Shown here: positions 43,183-54,582 of the stretch, one piece after another
Layout of the letters: each line of letters starts with the position of its first letter
Position numbering within the stretch: the first letter of the stretch is position 1
DNA from: Hortaea werneckii
Taxonomy: Eukaryota; Ascomycota; Dothideomycetes; Mycosphaerellales; Teratosphaeriaceae
NCBI GenBank assembly: GCA_037044905.1
Contig: JBAOKB010000144.1
Location: forward strand, 744,001 to 808,000
DNA: 64,000 bases
Direction of reading: 5' to 3'
Position numbers and translations under genes: made by a program
Notes under the pieces: generated by a model
The model's input: only the letters and a program-made list of their open reading frames with translations
Told to the model about the DNA's origin: nothing
Database searches by the model: none

Positions 43183-45839
43183 ATGAGCCACTTGGACGCT
43201 CTGGTGCCTCCTGAGCCGTTCTCATTTGACTCCGAAGACGAAATCAGTAATTGCCAGGCAGAAATAATTCGGCTTAAGCGTTTGCGTCTTTCAAGACACA
43301 AACGTGCCCATCGTCATCAACGCGGGATGAGCCGCCAACACTCCTCGAGCTCGTCGGATTCTGAAGCTAACAACAACACAAACAACATGAGCTCCGTCAA
43401 ACTGACCCCTGATTCCGCAACCCCCAAAGACACCAAAGACGAGCAACTGGTCAGGCTTGACCCAAACGAAGTCGGTATGAGCTGCGGCTTCAAAAACCTC
43501 TACTCCGGCAAGGAGGACAAGCACGGCCGCTTTCAGTGGCAAACCACCATCCCAGAAGACTTGGGGAAGCCGGCAGAAGATGCAGAGAGCGAGAAGTGGG
43601 CGATCGTCGTTCGCAACGTGAAGACGTAAGTCGCGCTACAGTTGCAGCAGCATCGAGAGACCGTCGTGTTGACCTTGTAAACAGCTACAACGATCCGAAG
43701 AAGGTCCTGTCACTGCACAGCATCCTCATCCAGTCACCTCTTCTCAAGGACCTCCTCAAGGACGTTCTAGATGGCTACCCAGGCGTCACCGTCGGTCTCA
43801 AGCGCCTCGAGTTCTCCGGTCGCTTCGAGCCTCTCATCCATCGTTGGGCGGAACTGACTGCATCGATTGAGAAGCTAAGGCAGAAAGCCGCCAGCAACGA
43901 TGCGGACTCGACCGACGTTGACAGAGTGGAGCACGCTGAGCTCCTGCACGACCTCCTCGCCAAGGAGTTCAAAGAAACCATCGAAGCTTCCACCGACCTC
44001 AAAGAGAAAGGCGTGATGACATACGAGCACCTGTGGACCCTCTTCCAGCCCTCCGCCCAGGTCTACAGTCAGCAGATGTCGCAAGACAGGGTTTTCAAAC
44101 TCCATTCTTCAAAGTACGGCGAGGATATGTACGGTGTGTAACCCCACTTTAGTCTTGAACTTCATTGCTGCAACTTGTCACTGACAATTTATTAGGGAAC
44201 CCCGTGTTCTGGCTGACATGCCAGTACGTCGAGTACGACGGCACGCGCTGGGGCACCAACAAGCTCAACGTCAGCATACCGGCCTTCGAAGGCACCAAGC
44301 CCATCACCAGTCTCCCTACCATGCCGCTCGAGCACCACAGCACCAAGGAAGAAATGAAAGCCAAGCTCATTGAGCGCGGTGGCAAAGTCGAGAAGCTGGC
44401 TGGTTCGAATTATTGCGCATACAATGGTGTTGGATGGCGCTTGTGAGTAGATCCCGGACGTTCTCTTGGAGAAGATTAGAAACTGACATCCATCTAGGAA
44501 CAACAACGGAGGCAAAGACAAATTTTCTGTCAAAGGGCGCATCGTTGTTGACACCTATGGCTGGAACAAGTAAGATGCCTCCCCTTCAATCGAAAGGTCC
44601 ACTACGCTGCAAGGTACTAACGTTGCGCTATGCAGATTCAATCCGAACATGTGCATCTACGTAACCGCGCTGCATATCAAGCAGGACGGTATTGCACCCG
44701 GCGTCGGAGGTGGCACTGTGGAGTTCGGCTCAGAGGCTGATTATGACGAGCCATACGGCGAATCTGACGGTGGGATGCCAATGGACGGCTTCTTCGCGGA
44801 CGAAGACGACGATGCATCGAAGAAGGTCGTGCTCTCCGACGAGCAGAAGATGATCTGCACCCCGCTGGTCCGCGGCTATGCTCTCAAGGAGAAGCTGTGG
44901 TTGAACTTCTTCGTCAACGCTGTTCACGACATCGAATTCAGCGACCGTGCTTTCGAATCTCTGGTGCTGCCGCACAACCAGAAAGAACTCATTCTCGGTT
45001 TCACTGCCACACAGCAAAGCTACATGAGCAGTTTCGACGATGTCGTTGCAGGCAAAGGTCGTGGCATTATCATGCTCCTCTGTGGGCCGCCGGGTGTCGG
45101 TAAGACATTGACCGCAGAGAGCGTGGCCGAAGAGATGAAGGTGCCGCTCTACATGATGTCTGCCGGCGACCTGGGTCTTGATCCAAGGGGCGTTGAATCG
45201 AAGTTGCAAGGCGTCCTCGACATGTGCACCAGATGGAATGCTCTTCTCCTCCTTGACGAGGCAGATATCTTCCTGGAGCAGAGGAGCCTGCACGAGTTGG
45301 AGAGGAACAAGCTGGTCAGCATCTTCCTGCGCGTCCTGGAGTACTACGAGGGCATCATGTTCCTGACGACGAACCGCGTCGAGACATTCGATCCAGCCTT
45401 CCAATCCCGCATCCACATCAGCATCCAGTACGAGGAGCTGGACGTCAAGAGCCGCAAGACGGTCTGGGAGAATTTCCTCAAGCAGCACAACATCGCCCAA
45501 GCCTCCGCCCGCGAGCGTACACCAAAGCTGCTGGTTTCTGCTGCCAAAGCTGGCTCGGAGGGTGCTGCGGCCTCCGGCGAAGAAGAGGAGGAAGCCAAGA
45601 AGCTCCACCACAACCGCACGCACCCACACCAGATGGGCGAGCAGGACATGGACAAGCTCGCCCAGCTCCCCCTCAACGGCCGGCAGATCAAGAACGTCTT
45701 GAAGACGGCTCAACTGCTGGCCGGTAAGAGGGGGGAGGGGCTGAAGATGGAGCATGTGGGGACGGTGATGGAGGTGACCCAGCATCTCCACAATTCGAAG
45801 CAGGCCAGTGAGCAGGCCAAGAGCTCTTTCTTCTACTAG
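43183..45839 (+). CDS. AAA+ ATPase with N-terminal DUF7025-type region, five exons
   Basis: The exons are 43183-43625, 43685-44133, 44196-44442, 44498-44569 and 44636-45839, giving 804 residues with phase kept at all four junctions. The N-terminal 400 residues match the fungal DUF7025 region that precedes a single AAA module in many uncharacterised ascomycete proteins (SLHSILIQSPLLKDLLKDV, EHLWTLFQPSAQVYS, YVEYDGTRWG). The ATPase module has Walker A GPPGVGKT (554-561), Walker B LLLLDEAD (Asp611-Glu612), sensor-1 FLTTNRVETFDPAFQSRIH, and a C-terminal lid with LPLNGRQIKNVLKTAQLLA. The ATPase residues are intact. Substrate and cellular role are unknown for this group. A His/Ser-rich N-terminal tail and an acidic stretch at about residues 430-465 are disordered. 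Confidence 0.9.
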
Positions 45840-46079
45840 GTAGCTCGTGGTCTTTGCGGAGATGCTGGGTAGTATATAGCTTCTTCTCCATAGCATCAAA
45901 TGGAGAAATGGACCACCGGCGTCCTTCCTAGTTGCATGTGTGATTCTCATTTTTGTCATTTTTGTCATTTTTCTTTTGGCAGTCTAAATTGAAAATCAAT
46001 GCCAAAGGTGAACAGAGTACTGTACGTGAGCATAGGCACAGTATAATGAATTGGAAATGAATAATGATATCCAGAAAAG

Positions 46080-47288
46080 TTAGTGTGAAGTTAGAAAAGT
46101 CCCAAGGTCCCGAACATATGCCTCGGTCTCCTCCAGCATCGGCATCTACGAAACTAATTGTTAGCGAGATGCAATCATCACAGAACAACAATTCTCTCGT
46201 TACTTACATGACTGCTAAGAGCGTACCTCACCCACTTCGTCCTACAACTGGGATTCTGAAAGAACGCCACGCACGTCTCATCTTGGGCTAAGGAAGGAAG
46301 ATACATCAGCTCCATGGAACACTCATCGAAGCAGGGATCCACTCGATTCAGAAATGCCTTACCTTCGTCGAAATGCCCGTTCATGATCAACATCCCGCCT
46401 GGAACTGTCTTGGCTGTGATCTTCTTCAACCCTTCGCTGATACTCCAATGCTTCAGAGTGCCGATGACGTAGAATTCTGAGGGTCCGTTCATAGTCTACA
46501 TAGGGGTTGATAATTAGTATGTACTCTATTCCTTAATCAGAAAGGATTCTTACCTCATAGACCGTCCCATCCTCCTTGATATTAGCAAAACTGTCCACGA
46601 GCTCCTGCGGAAACGGCGTGATGCGACAGACATGCAGACTGTAGAAATAATGCACAGCTTCCTCGTACTCCTCACTATCCGTCCTCCCCTCCCTCTCACA
46701 TCTATCAAGCGTCTCACGCACGTCTTTCGGTAAATCCTTCCTCAACCGATTCGCCACTTCAACCCACTGCACCATATCACTTGGGGAATCACTGATGATC
46801 AATTTCTTCAGACCGGACGGTTGTCGCTCAATAGCATACTGACCACCGAGCATCCCGCCCCAACTCTGCCCCAAGAGGTTGAATTGCTTGATCCCGAGGT
46901 GATGTTTCAAGTTGTCCAGTTCCGCCATGAAGAGTTCGGGCGTCCAGAACTCCTTATCGCCTTTCCTCTCGCTGAAATGCGTGCTTTTCCCGCACCCTAT
47001 CTGATCGTACATGATGACCGGGATGCCGTAGTCTTTCCAGATTAACGAGATGGGGAGGAGGTAGTTATGTGCGGCTCCAGGGCCTCCATGAAGACAGATC
47101 AGCGGCGTTGTGTCGGAGTCGAGGGAGCCCCATTGGAGATAGTACGTCTCGCCTTGGAGGCCAGTCTTGGGGTAGGAGAAGGGAATGCGGCCGGTCTTGT
47201 CGGGCTTGGGATAGGGGCGTTGTTGCCCTGGTGGTTTCTGCTCGATGTGGGCAACAGAGGATAGTGGAGAGGGAGCCATTTGAGGCAT
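46080..47288 (-). CDS. Proline iminopeptidase-like alpha/beta hydrolase (S33), three exons
   Basis: The enzyme would remove N-terminal proline or a similar small residue from peptides or amides. The gene is complement(46080..46145, 46208..46495, 46554..47288), 362 residues. Intron 1 has donor GTAAGA and acceptor TAG. Intron 2 has donor GTAAGT, a GCTAAC branch site and acceptor TAG. Family signatures are the oxyanion HGGPGAAHN (67-75), DQIGCGKS, the nucleophile elbow GQSWGG with Ser142, NGPSEFYVIGTLK across intron 1, and Asp288 in NGHFDEG. The catalytic His341 is the last codon before intron 2 (SSH, then MPMLEETEAY), so the short third exon is needed for a complete enzyme. No signal peptide is present, so a cytosolic enzyme is likely. 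It converges with the AAA ATPase gene across a 240-bp gap. Confidence 0.92.
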
Positions 47289-47777
47289 CGTTACTGGTTA
47301 GTTGCTACGAGTGTTTTGGGATTATGAGACGCTGCGGCATGAGAAAGATAGGACGCGCGGAGAGGAAGTAAGATATATCTAACGAGTGATTTTGCTTACC
47401 TTCTCGCTCATCCGGCGGCAACAGTGAGAGCTACTACGAAATAGGGAGGTCCCATTGCAGGGTGGAAGTCCGTTGACGGAGGTACACAGTTCTACGGTCG
47501 AGCCGGAGAGCTCACGAGAGGGTTAGCGGGGCTGCTTCTGTAGGGCACACTAGCCGAAGTAGGAAGGTGGTTATCGCGAGGCTATAGAGACAAGTTGTGG
47601 GAAAGATCGTTTGGAGAGTAGCACAGATATGCGTGAAATGAGAACGCAGAAATGCTTGTTGGCTAACGAAATTCGACTTGATAAAGATCCAGAAAGAACG
47701 CCGAGCACCACGCTAAAACGACAGCTTCTCAACAGCGTTGATGCTTCCGAATTGATCAATTGCTAAAATCACCTCCC

Positions 47778-49804
47778 CTATCGTTCATTGTAGCTACCAG
47801 CACTTCCAAGGCTCTGCCCAAGATTGCTGGAGTAGCGTCGACTAATAGGCTGTCCACCCATCCCAATAGGAATAGATGTGCGCCTCATCCCTCTAGAGTT
47901 CTTTCGACTGAGCATCTGGCTCTGAGATCCTCTCCTACTTCCCGGAGCCAGACCACTGGCGCTTCCAGCATCGGCAATACCAGCACTTGAAGCAGTGTTA
48001 GTCCTTGTCAGTAAACCGCCGACTTCATCATTTGCCTCATCCTCATGCTCTTGAGGAAGCTGATCTGAGGGACCATCGGCAGAACTAGATTTCCCAACCC
48101 CACGAAACCCGCTAACCGTAGCACCAGTCCCCGTTCCGTCCTCTTCCTCCTCCTCCCCCTCATCATCATCACTATCCCCCTCATCCCCACCAAACCCCTC
48201 CCCCTCCTTAAGCCAAAAAACCGGAATAGCAGCCAAAACCGCCACCAGCGCCATAGCCCACCACGGCGCAATCACAAACCCCCTCTTAACCCCATAACTA
48301 AACACACTCCCGCCCAACGCCGGACCCGCCGCACGCCCAATCGCAGCAACCGAAGTCGCGATCCCATTCAACGTCCCCAACACCCTTAAACTACTCGCCG
48401 AATTCGTGATGAGGATCGTACTACACGGGTAGGCGAAAATGCCACAGACGCACTTAAGCATCATAACCGCGAAGCCGACGGCGATCTGGGCCTTCTGCGT
48501 GGGCAGGAGAGCGGTGAAAGGCATGGCGAAGTAAGCCAGGGGGAAGACGCAGGCGCACCATTTCAGGCAGTAGAGGACGCCGAGGCGACGGGCCACGGGC
48601 GGGAAGATGAAGAATTGGATCAGCATGCCGCAGATGCCGTAGCAGGTGCTGATGAGGCCGATGCGGAAGTGGTCGAGGGAAAAGCCGCCGGCGAATTTGA
48701 GCGGGGAGGAGTTCGGAGACGGCGGTGTGATGTCCTGGGGGGAGCCGAGGTTGATCGAGGGGTACGACATGTAGACGGGTAGGAGCTGGTCGAAGGCCAT
48801 GGTGTGCATGGCGAGGCCGAAGTAGACGAGGAGGTTGAGCGCGCTTTGCGGGGTCATGATTTCTCTGAGTCCTGGAGGAGGAGAGGTGGATTTCGCAGGC
48901 TCATTGTTCGGGGCGGCTTCCTCGTCTTCTTGGGGCTTCAGAAGAGGTTCCGTCTCCGCCTCCTCTCGTGCCGATGATGACGACCGTAGATGTAGAATCT
49001 CTTCCACCTTCAAAACATGCGACTTCACCAACCCCATAATCTTCTCCCCAACAACCCGTCCATAGTCCCTCTTCCCCTTTTTCGTCTCCAACGTCTCCTC
49101 AAGAAACAACAACCCATTCGTGATCCCGATGGCGAAGAAACACGCCGAGACCAGATTCGGCAGCGCATAGGGGAACCTCTGAAAGAGACTCGGATCCTCA
49201 ATGACCTCCCCGGGCTTAACACCCAAGGGATTCGCCAGCGCGCCACCGATCGTGGGACCGAAAATCGACCCAACATTCCACACCAAAGGCATAATACTAA
49301 ACGCCCTAGGCTGCAACTCCTTAAACGGCACCATCTCGGCGACCACGGTGCGAATAATGCCCACATTCCCATTCCCCGCGCCCGCCAGACTGCGGGCGAC
49401 GATGGCCATGGGCAGCGAGGTGCTGAACCCCCACAGCAGGCTCGTGAACATGGTGCTCGTGAGGCCGAGCAGGATGGCGGTCTTGCGGCCGTAGAGGTCC
49501 GAGAACCGGCCCCAGGGGATGCCCATGCAGGCCTGGCACAGGCTGAACATGGCGGCGGCGAGCCCGGCCCATCTGCCCACTTCGCTTTCGGGGATGGAGA
49601 AGGAGCGGATCATTTCGGGGAGGTAGGGGAAGAGGGAGGTGCTGGCGAGGGGCTCGGCGAAGCGGCATATTGCTGCGGAAATGGTTTGTTTAGTGCTTCT
49701 GCTTTGTCTACGGCTGGAGAGAGGGAGTGTACATGCGTACCCAGTATGGCTAGCTGCTGTTTGGGCAGTCTTCGCTCGCGATGAGCTTGCGCGATTGCGG
49801 ACAT
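47778..49804 (-). CDS. Major facilitator superfamily transporter, two exons
   Basis: The gene is complement(47778..49672, 49741..49804), 652 residues. The 68-nt intron (donor GTACGC, acceptor CGCAG) lies inside the first membrane segment, and the spliced reading QLAILAICRFAEPLASTSLFPYLPEM is needed for it. There are about twelve membrane segments. The MFS motif A is GRFSDLYGRKTAILLG. SLAGAGNGNVGIIRTVVAE resembles motif C-side sequences of the fungal group near yeast YCR023C and plant ZIF-like carriers. A charged central loop follows the sixth segment. The long C-terminal tail (about 140 residues) is acidic, then Ser/Gly-rich, and is presumably cytosolic. The substrate cannot be told from sequence. 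A drug or organic-anion exporter is a guess from the group. Confidence 0.9.
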
Positions 49805-50760
49805 GGTGGTGGTGTGGTGAGGAGCGGTGGGGAAGGACGGAACGGAAGACGCAGGAACAGCGTGAGTGAAGTGGACAACTCCGTCAGAGCGACCTACCTG
49901 TGACTCATGGTCATCGTAAGGAGGACTAAGCGGTATGCAATGCTACATGTGTATGTCGCTTGTTCGCTGAGTAAGGGCAATCAAAAGCGAGTCGTCGGTG
50001 TAGAAGCCCCGCCGGGCGTGGTCGGCCAACTGGAGTGATGTTCGCCGAACAGAATTCACAACGTGAAAAAGTAATTAAAAAAAAAAATAAAACAAAACAG
50101 AAAGAATTTACCAGAAAAAAGTCGCTTCGGTGCAGATCTATACCTATAAAATATAACAGGGAGGCGATCACACATCCTGTCTTTGCGCAAAATCGGATAA
50201 CAAGATGTGATCTGGTTGCAGCTGCATAGTACAGACGTAAAGCCACTACATCGCCTTCGGCATCTGAACGTCGCGGGCCCACCGTTCCGCCGCGCGACGA
50301 AGCTACTGCCGCCGAAAGGTGAGAGACATCAAGAGCAGATTGTCACACATTGGCTTTCGCATTGCACAAGAAAAATGGTCAACGAAAGAATATGACAGGG
50401 TGTGTGAGCGGTCGATCTATCTACATAGAATCTGCGGCGTGTTTCGAATGCTGCTTACATTCGGCCTCTCTAGATTGGCACAGCAGTGATAAGAGCGATC
50501 CATCAGCCACGGGCAGCTTTATGTAGAAAAATGCAAGAACCTCATGATCATCTTTCTCCCTCTCTCACCCTCTCTCTATCTCTCCCAGAACCCAAAAGAC
50601 CATCACCACACTACTCCTCCTCTAGAGAACCTCGCCTTCCCAAACCCAGAAACAACATACCACGCCTCTTCTACTCAACGCCCAGAACACCTCGCTAAAA
50701 GAGAAACAACCCACCCATCATCAACCCTCCCCCCTTCCCCATCGAAAAAAGGGAACCCCA
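49805..50760. other. Intergenic between the MFS gene and hos2
   Basis: No gene is seen in this 950-bp stretch, which is the promoter side of the MFS gene and the 3' flank of hos2. It contains an A-rich run near 50065-50100 and a CT-rich tract near 50550-50590. Confidence 0.5.
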
Positions 50761-52629
50761 TCACCTCAACTCCCCCCTGCCAGCCGGATCCCGCTCCTTC
50801 CACCGCCTCTCCCGCTCCGCCTTCCCATTCTTCAGCTCCTCATCCTCATCCTGCATCATAGCCTCCATGGCGGACATGCGCGGCAGCTGGTCCATCTTGA
50901 CCCAGGGCGAGTTACGGACGTACTTCAGCTCGCCTTCGAGGAACTTGACCATGGATTCCAGGTCGGCGTCTTTGCAGTCGTTCGGGTGGGTTCTGTGTGG
51001 TACGGAGGAGGGAGAATTAGATTAATTTTTGTTTTTGCTCTTCTTTTTTGGGGGAGGGGAAGCAGTGGGGCGAGGTATGAAGCATGAGGTCGACGGGAGG
51101 CGGAGGGAGGGTTGATGATGGTTTTGGATGGGAGAGAAAAGGAGAGAAAAGGAAAAATAAAAGAGTGACGAAAATGTAGCAAGAGAGTGAAAAACATACC
51201 TCGCGAAATTTGGGAACAACTTCCCATCCCCATGGCCGCGGAACTTCGTAAACGCCTCAGGACGGGGCAGGATATCGACAGGGATCATGGGATCCAGATT
51301 AGCGCCGTTATCAGTCGCAATAGCCGTCTCATAGCACCAGGCGCGGGCCACGTTCCTAGCCGTATAGCCGCCGCCGCCGAGGATGAGTAGAGGCAAGCGG
51401 AAACGCTTGACGAAGGCCACGCACTCGCCGTGCGCCTTGATGTTCATGTTGAACTGGCCGAGGCGGTCGCCGCCGAGGCTGTCGGCGCCGCATTGCAGGA
51501 CGATGGCGGAGGGGTTGAAGGCTTCGATCGCGCGGGACGTGGTGCTTTCGAACAGGTACTTGTACTGGCGGTCGTCGATGCCGCTGGGGATGGGCACGTT
51601 GAGGGCGAAGTGCTCGCCGACGGTGCCGCGGAGCCCGACATCCGTGAGGTCGCCGGTGCCCGGGAAGAATTTGTGGCCCGTGTCGTCGTAAGGGCCGTAG
51701 CGGTGGTAGGAGAGGGTCATGACGCGGGGTTGGCGTTGGAAGGCTTCTTCGACGCCGTCGCCGTGGTGCACGTCGATGTCGATGTAGAGGACGCGTGCGT
51801 AGACGCGGAGCATGTCGAGGATGGCAAGGACAATGTCGTTGATGTAGCAGAAGCCTGATGCTTCGGATTTGTGGGCGTGGTGGAGACCGCCGGACCAGTT
51901 GATGGCGATGTCGCTGTTTTGCGTGGTGAGTTGATGAGTGGCAGCGAGGGTTGCCCCAGTATACAGGAACAAGTAAGTCGACATGCCATCAAATACGGGA
52001 CAATCTGCGCCCGGGCTCGTTGATAGGTTGAAGGGGCCGAGATCGACACTATCGTGCTCGTGCTTCGGTGGGGCATGTTTAGCAAAGCGCTCAATCTGAC
52101 ACAGCTGCTCGAAAGTCTGAGGGGAGACTTCCGACAAAAAGTCGACATAATCGGAATCGTGGAAAGCGCGAACTTGATCTTTGCCGGCTGCTACCGCTTG
52201 GTACGTATCCATAGCATATTGCAGGCCGTATCCGAGGACGAGATGCTTGGTCAAGGTGAGGCGCCATGGCTTCATGGGGTGAGTCTTGCCAAAGTGCATG
52301 TCCTCAACCTGGCTGTTGTAGTGGAAAGAGACCTTGTGGCCTCGCGGACGGGTGATTTGCATCTCTTCTACGCCTCTCATGATGGCCTCGTTTCTCTCCT
52401 GGTCGCGCCACCATCTTTCGTCATCTTCGGTGATAGGTGGACTGGCAGGGGCCCCTTCCGCATCGACGCTGTGGTACCCATTGGCCCCGTCGCCATGAGC
52501 GGCGGCGTAGTCGTCCTCGTCATCTGCAGGGGTGTGGGAGCCTGAGCGTGGCGAGGGTCCCGGTCGGGGTGTCCATTGCTGCACTATACCGTTGTGAAGG
52601 TCTGCTCGAGGGTTGTTCGAATAGGACAT
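50761..52629 (-). CDS. hos2: Class I histone deacetylase, Hos2/HDAC3 type, two exons
   Basis: This zinc-dependent lysine deacetylase is the catalytic subunit of Set3C-like complexes. The gene is complement(50761..50992, 51200..52629), 553 residues. The 207-nt intron begins GTATGT and ends CACAG. A low-complexity N-terminal extension of about 95 residues precedes the catalytic domain (VSFHYNSQVEDMHFGKTHPMK). Active-site features are intact: His250-His251 (SGGLHHA), Asp286 and His288 (DIDVHHGDG), Asp388 (GADSLGGDRLG) and the transition-state Tyr422 (GGGGYTARN). The C-terminal exon codes a charged tail (KYVRNSPWVKMDQLPRMS). The domain resembles Hos2 more than Rpd3. The start at 52629 was chosen because upstream in-frame sequence looks like leader. 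The gene is divergent from the ING gene at 53167. Confidence 0.94.
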
Positions 52630-53166
52630 GGCTGCATGTTCCGGAACTCTCGATCGCGCGCTTGGAGGGGCTGGCAAGGGCGTTCCGAGACTCCGATGGT
52701 GGTACGGCTCTCGGGGAAGTGTCGCTTGAAGGGTTTGGCAATGTGGAAGCCCTTTATGACCCCAGGATAGACCGGCCAATGCTTAATATGGCTACAGGTA
52801 TCCGTCGCGACGAGGAACAAGAGGGCCGGTATATCATGGCCGCAACCCGCAGATTCAGCGACTGCTGGGTACAGTTAGCTTGGCACGAGAGATAAGCTCA
52901 CAGCTAGCCTCGGCAGATCTGCAGCCGCTCTGGGAAAGCGCAACTGTTCCGGAGGTGAGGCGGCCGTGCGTCTGGAGTTCCTGAACTGGCTGACTGGCGA
53001 CGACCGCGAGCCAAAATCTTAGGCCATCAGCTACGCGCGCACTCCATCAAACTCACCATACCAATCAGCCTGCCTCGCACAGCTACACACTAGACACCGA
53101 GTTGTCCCCAAGACTGCCAATTTAGGCGAGCGGACCCGCCGCAAGGTCTAGCAAGAGGTGCGCGTC
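52630..53166. promoter_or_regulatory. Divergent promoter of hos2 and yng2
   Basis: The 537 bp between the two ATGs probably drive both a deacetylase gene and an acetyltransferase-complex gene. I recognise no specific factor-binding site. The stretch has no supported coding sequence. Confidence 0.45.
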
Positions 53167-54582
53167 ATGGCCTTCACGGGACAACCCGAGGACGCCGCGA
53201 CTCTGCTGGAGACTTTCACTCACGACGTCGCATCACTTCCGCCCGAGCTTTCCCACTTGCTCTCCGAAATCTCCCACAAGGATGCCCAGATCACTGCCTT
53301 CCGCGACGAGATCAGCAAGCGCGACGCCCAGCTGCAGAAATGGGTGCGCATCAACGGCGGCCATGTGCATAATCCAAAGGAGGAAGGGACAGTCAAACAG
53401 TGCGAGGAGCTCTTTGACAAATGTGAGGTGCTACAGGCAGAGAAGGAGGGTCTGAGTGAAAAGGCGCTGGTGGTACTAGAGAGGGGGATCAAGAGATTAG
53501 ATGTTGGGCTGCGAGGTTTGGTCGCGCGAGAAGAGTTTCCCGCCGACTGGAATGGGCCGAGTCTGCTATCAAACACGGGAACGGGTGCCAACACGCCTAT
53601 AGGTTCCGGTGGGACAGGAGTGCTGCGTGATGTCAGCGGAAATGTGGGCGCAGCAAACGGGGCGGGTGCGGGAGGGCCCAACATAGCAAACGCCGCCCAA
53701 ATGCGACTTCAGCAGACTGCAGCTTCTGGCGGTGGGAGGTCAAGTGGACAACAGACACCGACAGCACAAATGGCGAGCAGCCAGCGGGAGAGCAGCACGG
53801 AGACTTCCAAACGTCGCCGTCTCAATCCATCTCTTGGCAATCTACCAACAGCCTCCAGTCACCTCCGACAATCTTCCTTAGGACCTGGCACACCCAAAGC
53901 AGGGACACCTGCGCCCACATCTGGCACAAACACAAGTCGCGCAGGCTCCGCGCAACCCGCACGTCCCGCAGCAGGAAACGCGCAAAAGAAAGGCGCGGCA
54001 GCACCAGCACCTCAACAAGGCAAGAAGCTGGCACCACCAGGCGCAGCAGGAAACAACAACAAGAAGCGCATCCGCACATCCACCGGCAACAACAAAAAAG
54101 GCGACCGCCGTCGCCACCTCGCCCGCGATCGCGCCACCCCTTCCACCAACGCCTCCGGCTCAGACTCCGAACGCACCTCCGCCTCCCCCACGCCCTCCTC
54201 CCTCCCGCGCTCCCAACAAGACGGCGCCTCCGACGCACAAGGTGGCAGCGGCGCCGTTCCCGGTGGCCCCGGCGGCAACGGCAGCACCGGAGCCGGAGCA
54301 GGAACAACCAACACCCACAGCCGCAAATCCTCCCGGCACCCCGAACTCACGACGGCCGCGGAGGACGAAGAGGACTACGAAGAGGAAAACGACGATCAGC
54401 TGTATTGCTACTGCCAGAAGGTCAGCTATGGCGATATGGTCGGCTGCGACAACGACGATTGCGCCTATCAGTGGTTCCACTGGGACTGTGTCGGCGTCAA
54501 GAGCGAGCCGAAGGGCGAGTGGTTGTGTCCGACGTGTCGGGAGTTGCCGCGGAGTAAAATTAGGATTAGTAAGGATGAGTAG
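53167..54582 (+). CDS. yng2: ING-family PHD-finger protein, Yng2-like (NuA4 subunit)
   Basis: Yng2 proteins anchor the Piccolo NuA4 histone acetyltransferase module and read H3K4 methylation. The gene is a single exon of 471 residues from the ATG at 53167. The N-terminal ING helical domain (about 1-115) starts MAFTGQPEDAATLLETF and contains LPPELSHLLSEISHKDAQI. A long Ala/Gly/Ser/Thr-rich linker includes basic patches (SKRRRLN, NNKKRIRTS). The C-terminal PHD finger (about 414-457) has the full C4HC3 set in CYCQKVSYGDMVGCDNDDC, WFHWDCVGV and WLCPTC. The aromatic cage tyrosine after the second cysteine and the aspartates for H3K4me binding are present. Pho23 (the Rpd3L subunit) is the main alternative. 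The N-terminal domain favours Yng2. Confidence 0.9.
   Translation: MAFTGQPEDAATLLETFTHDVASLPPELSHLLSEISHKDAQITAFRDEISKRDAQLQKWVRINGGHVHNPKEEGTVKQCEELFDKCEVLQAEKEGLSEKALVVLERGIKRLDVGLRGLVAREEFPADWNGPSLLSNTGTGANTPIGSGGTGVLRDVSGNVGAANGAGAGGPNIANAAQMRLQQTAASGGGRSSGQQTPTAQMASSQRESSTETSKRRRLNPSLGNLPTASSHLRQSSLGPGTPKAGTPAPTSGTNTSRAGSAQPARPAAGNAQKKGAAAPAPQQGKKLAPPGAAGNNNKKRIRTSTGNNKKGDRRRHLARDRATPSTNASGSDSERTSASPTPSSLPRSQQDGASDAQGGSGAVPGGPGGNGSTGAGAGTTNTHSRKSSRHPELTTAAEDEEDYEEENDDQLYCYCQKVSYGDMVGCDNDDCAYQWFHWDCVGVKSEPKGEWLCPTCRELPRSKIRISKDE

Noticed and set aside
44730..45968. A 412-codon open frame opposite the AAA ATPase
   Set aside because: Antisense shadow. The plus strand carries Walker motifs and consistent introns.
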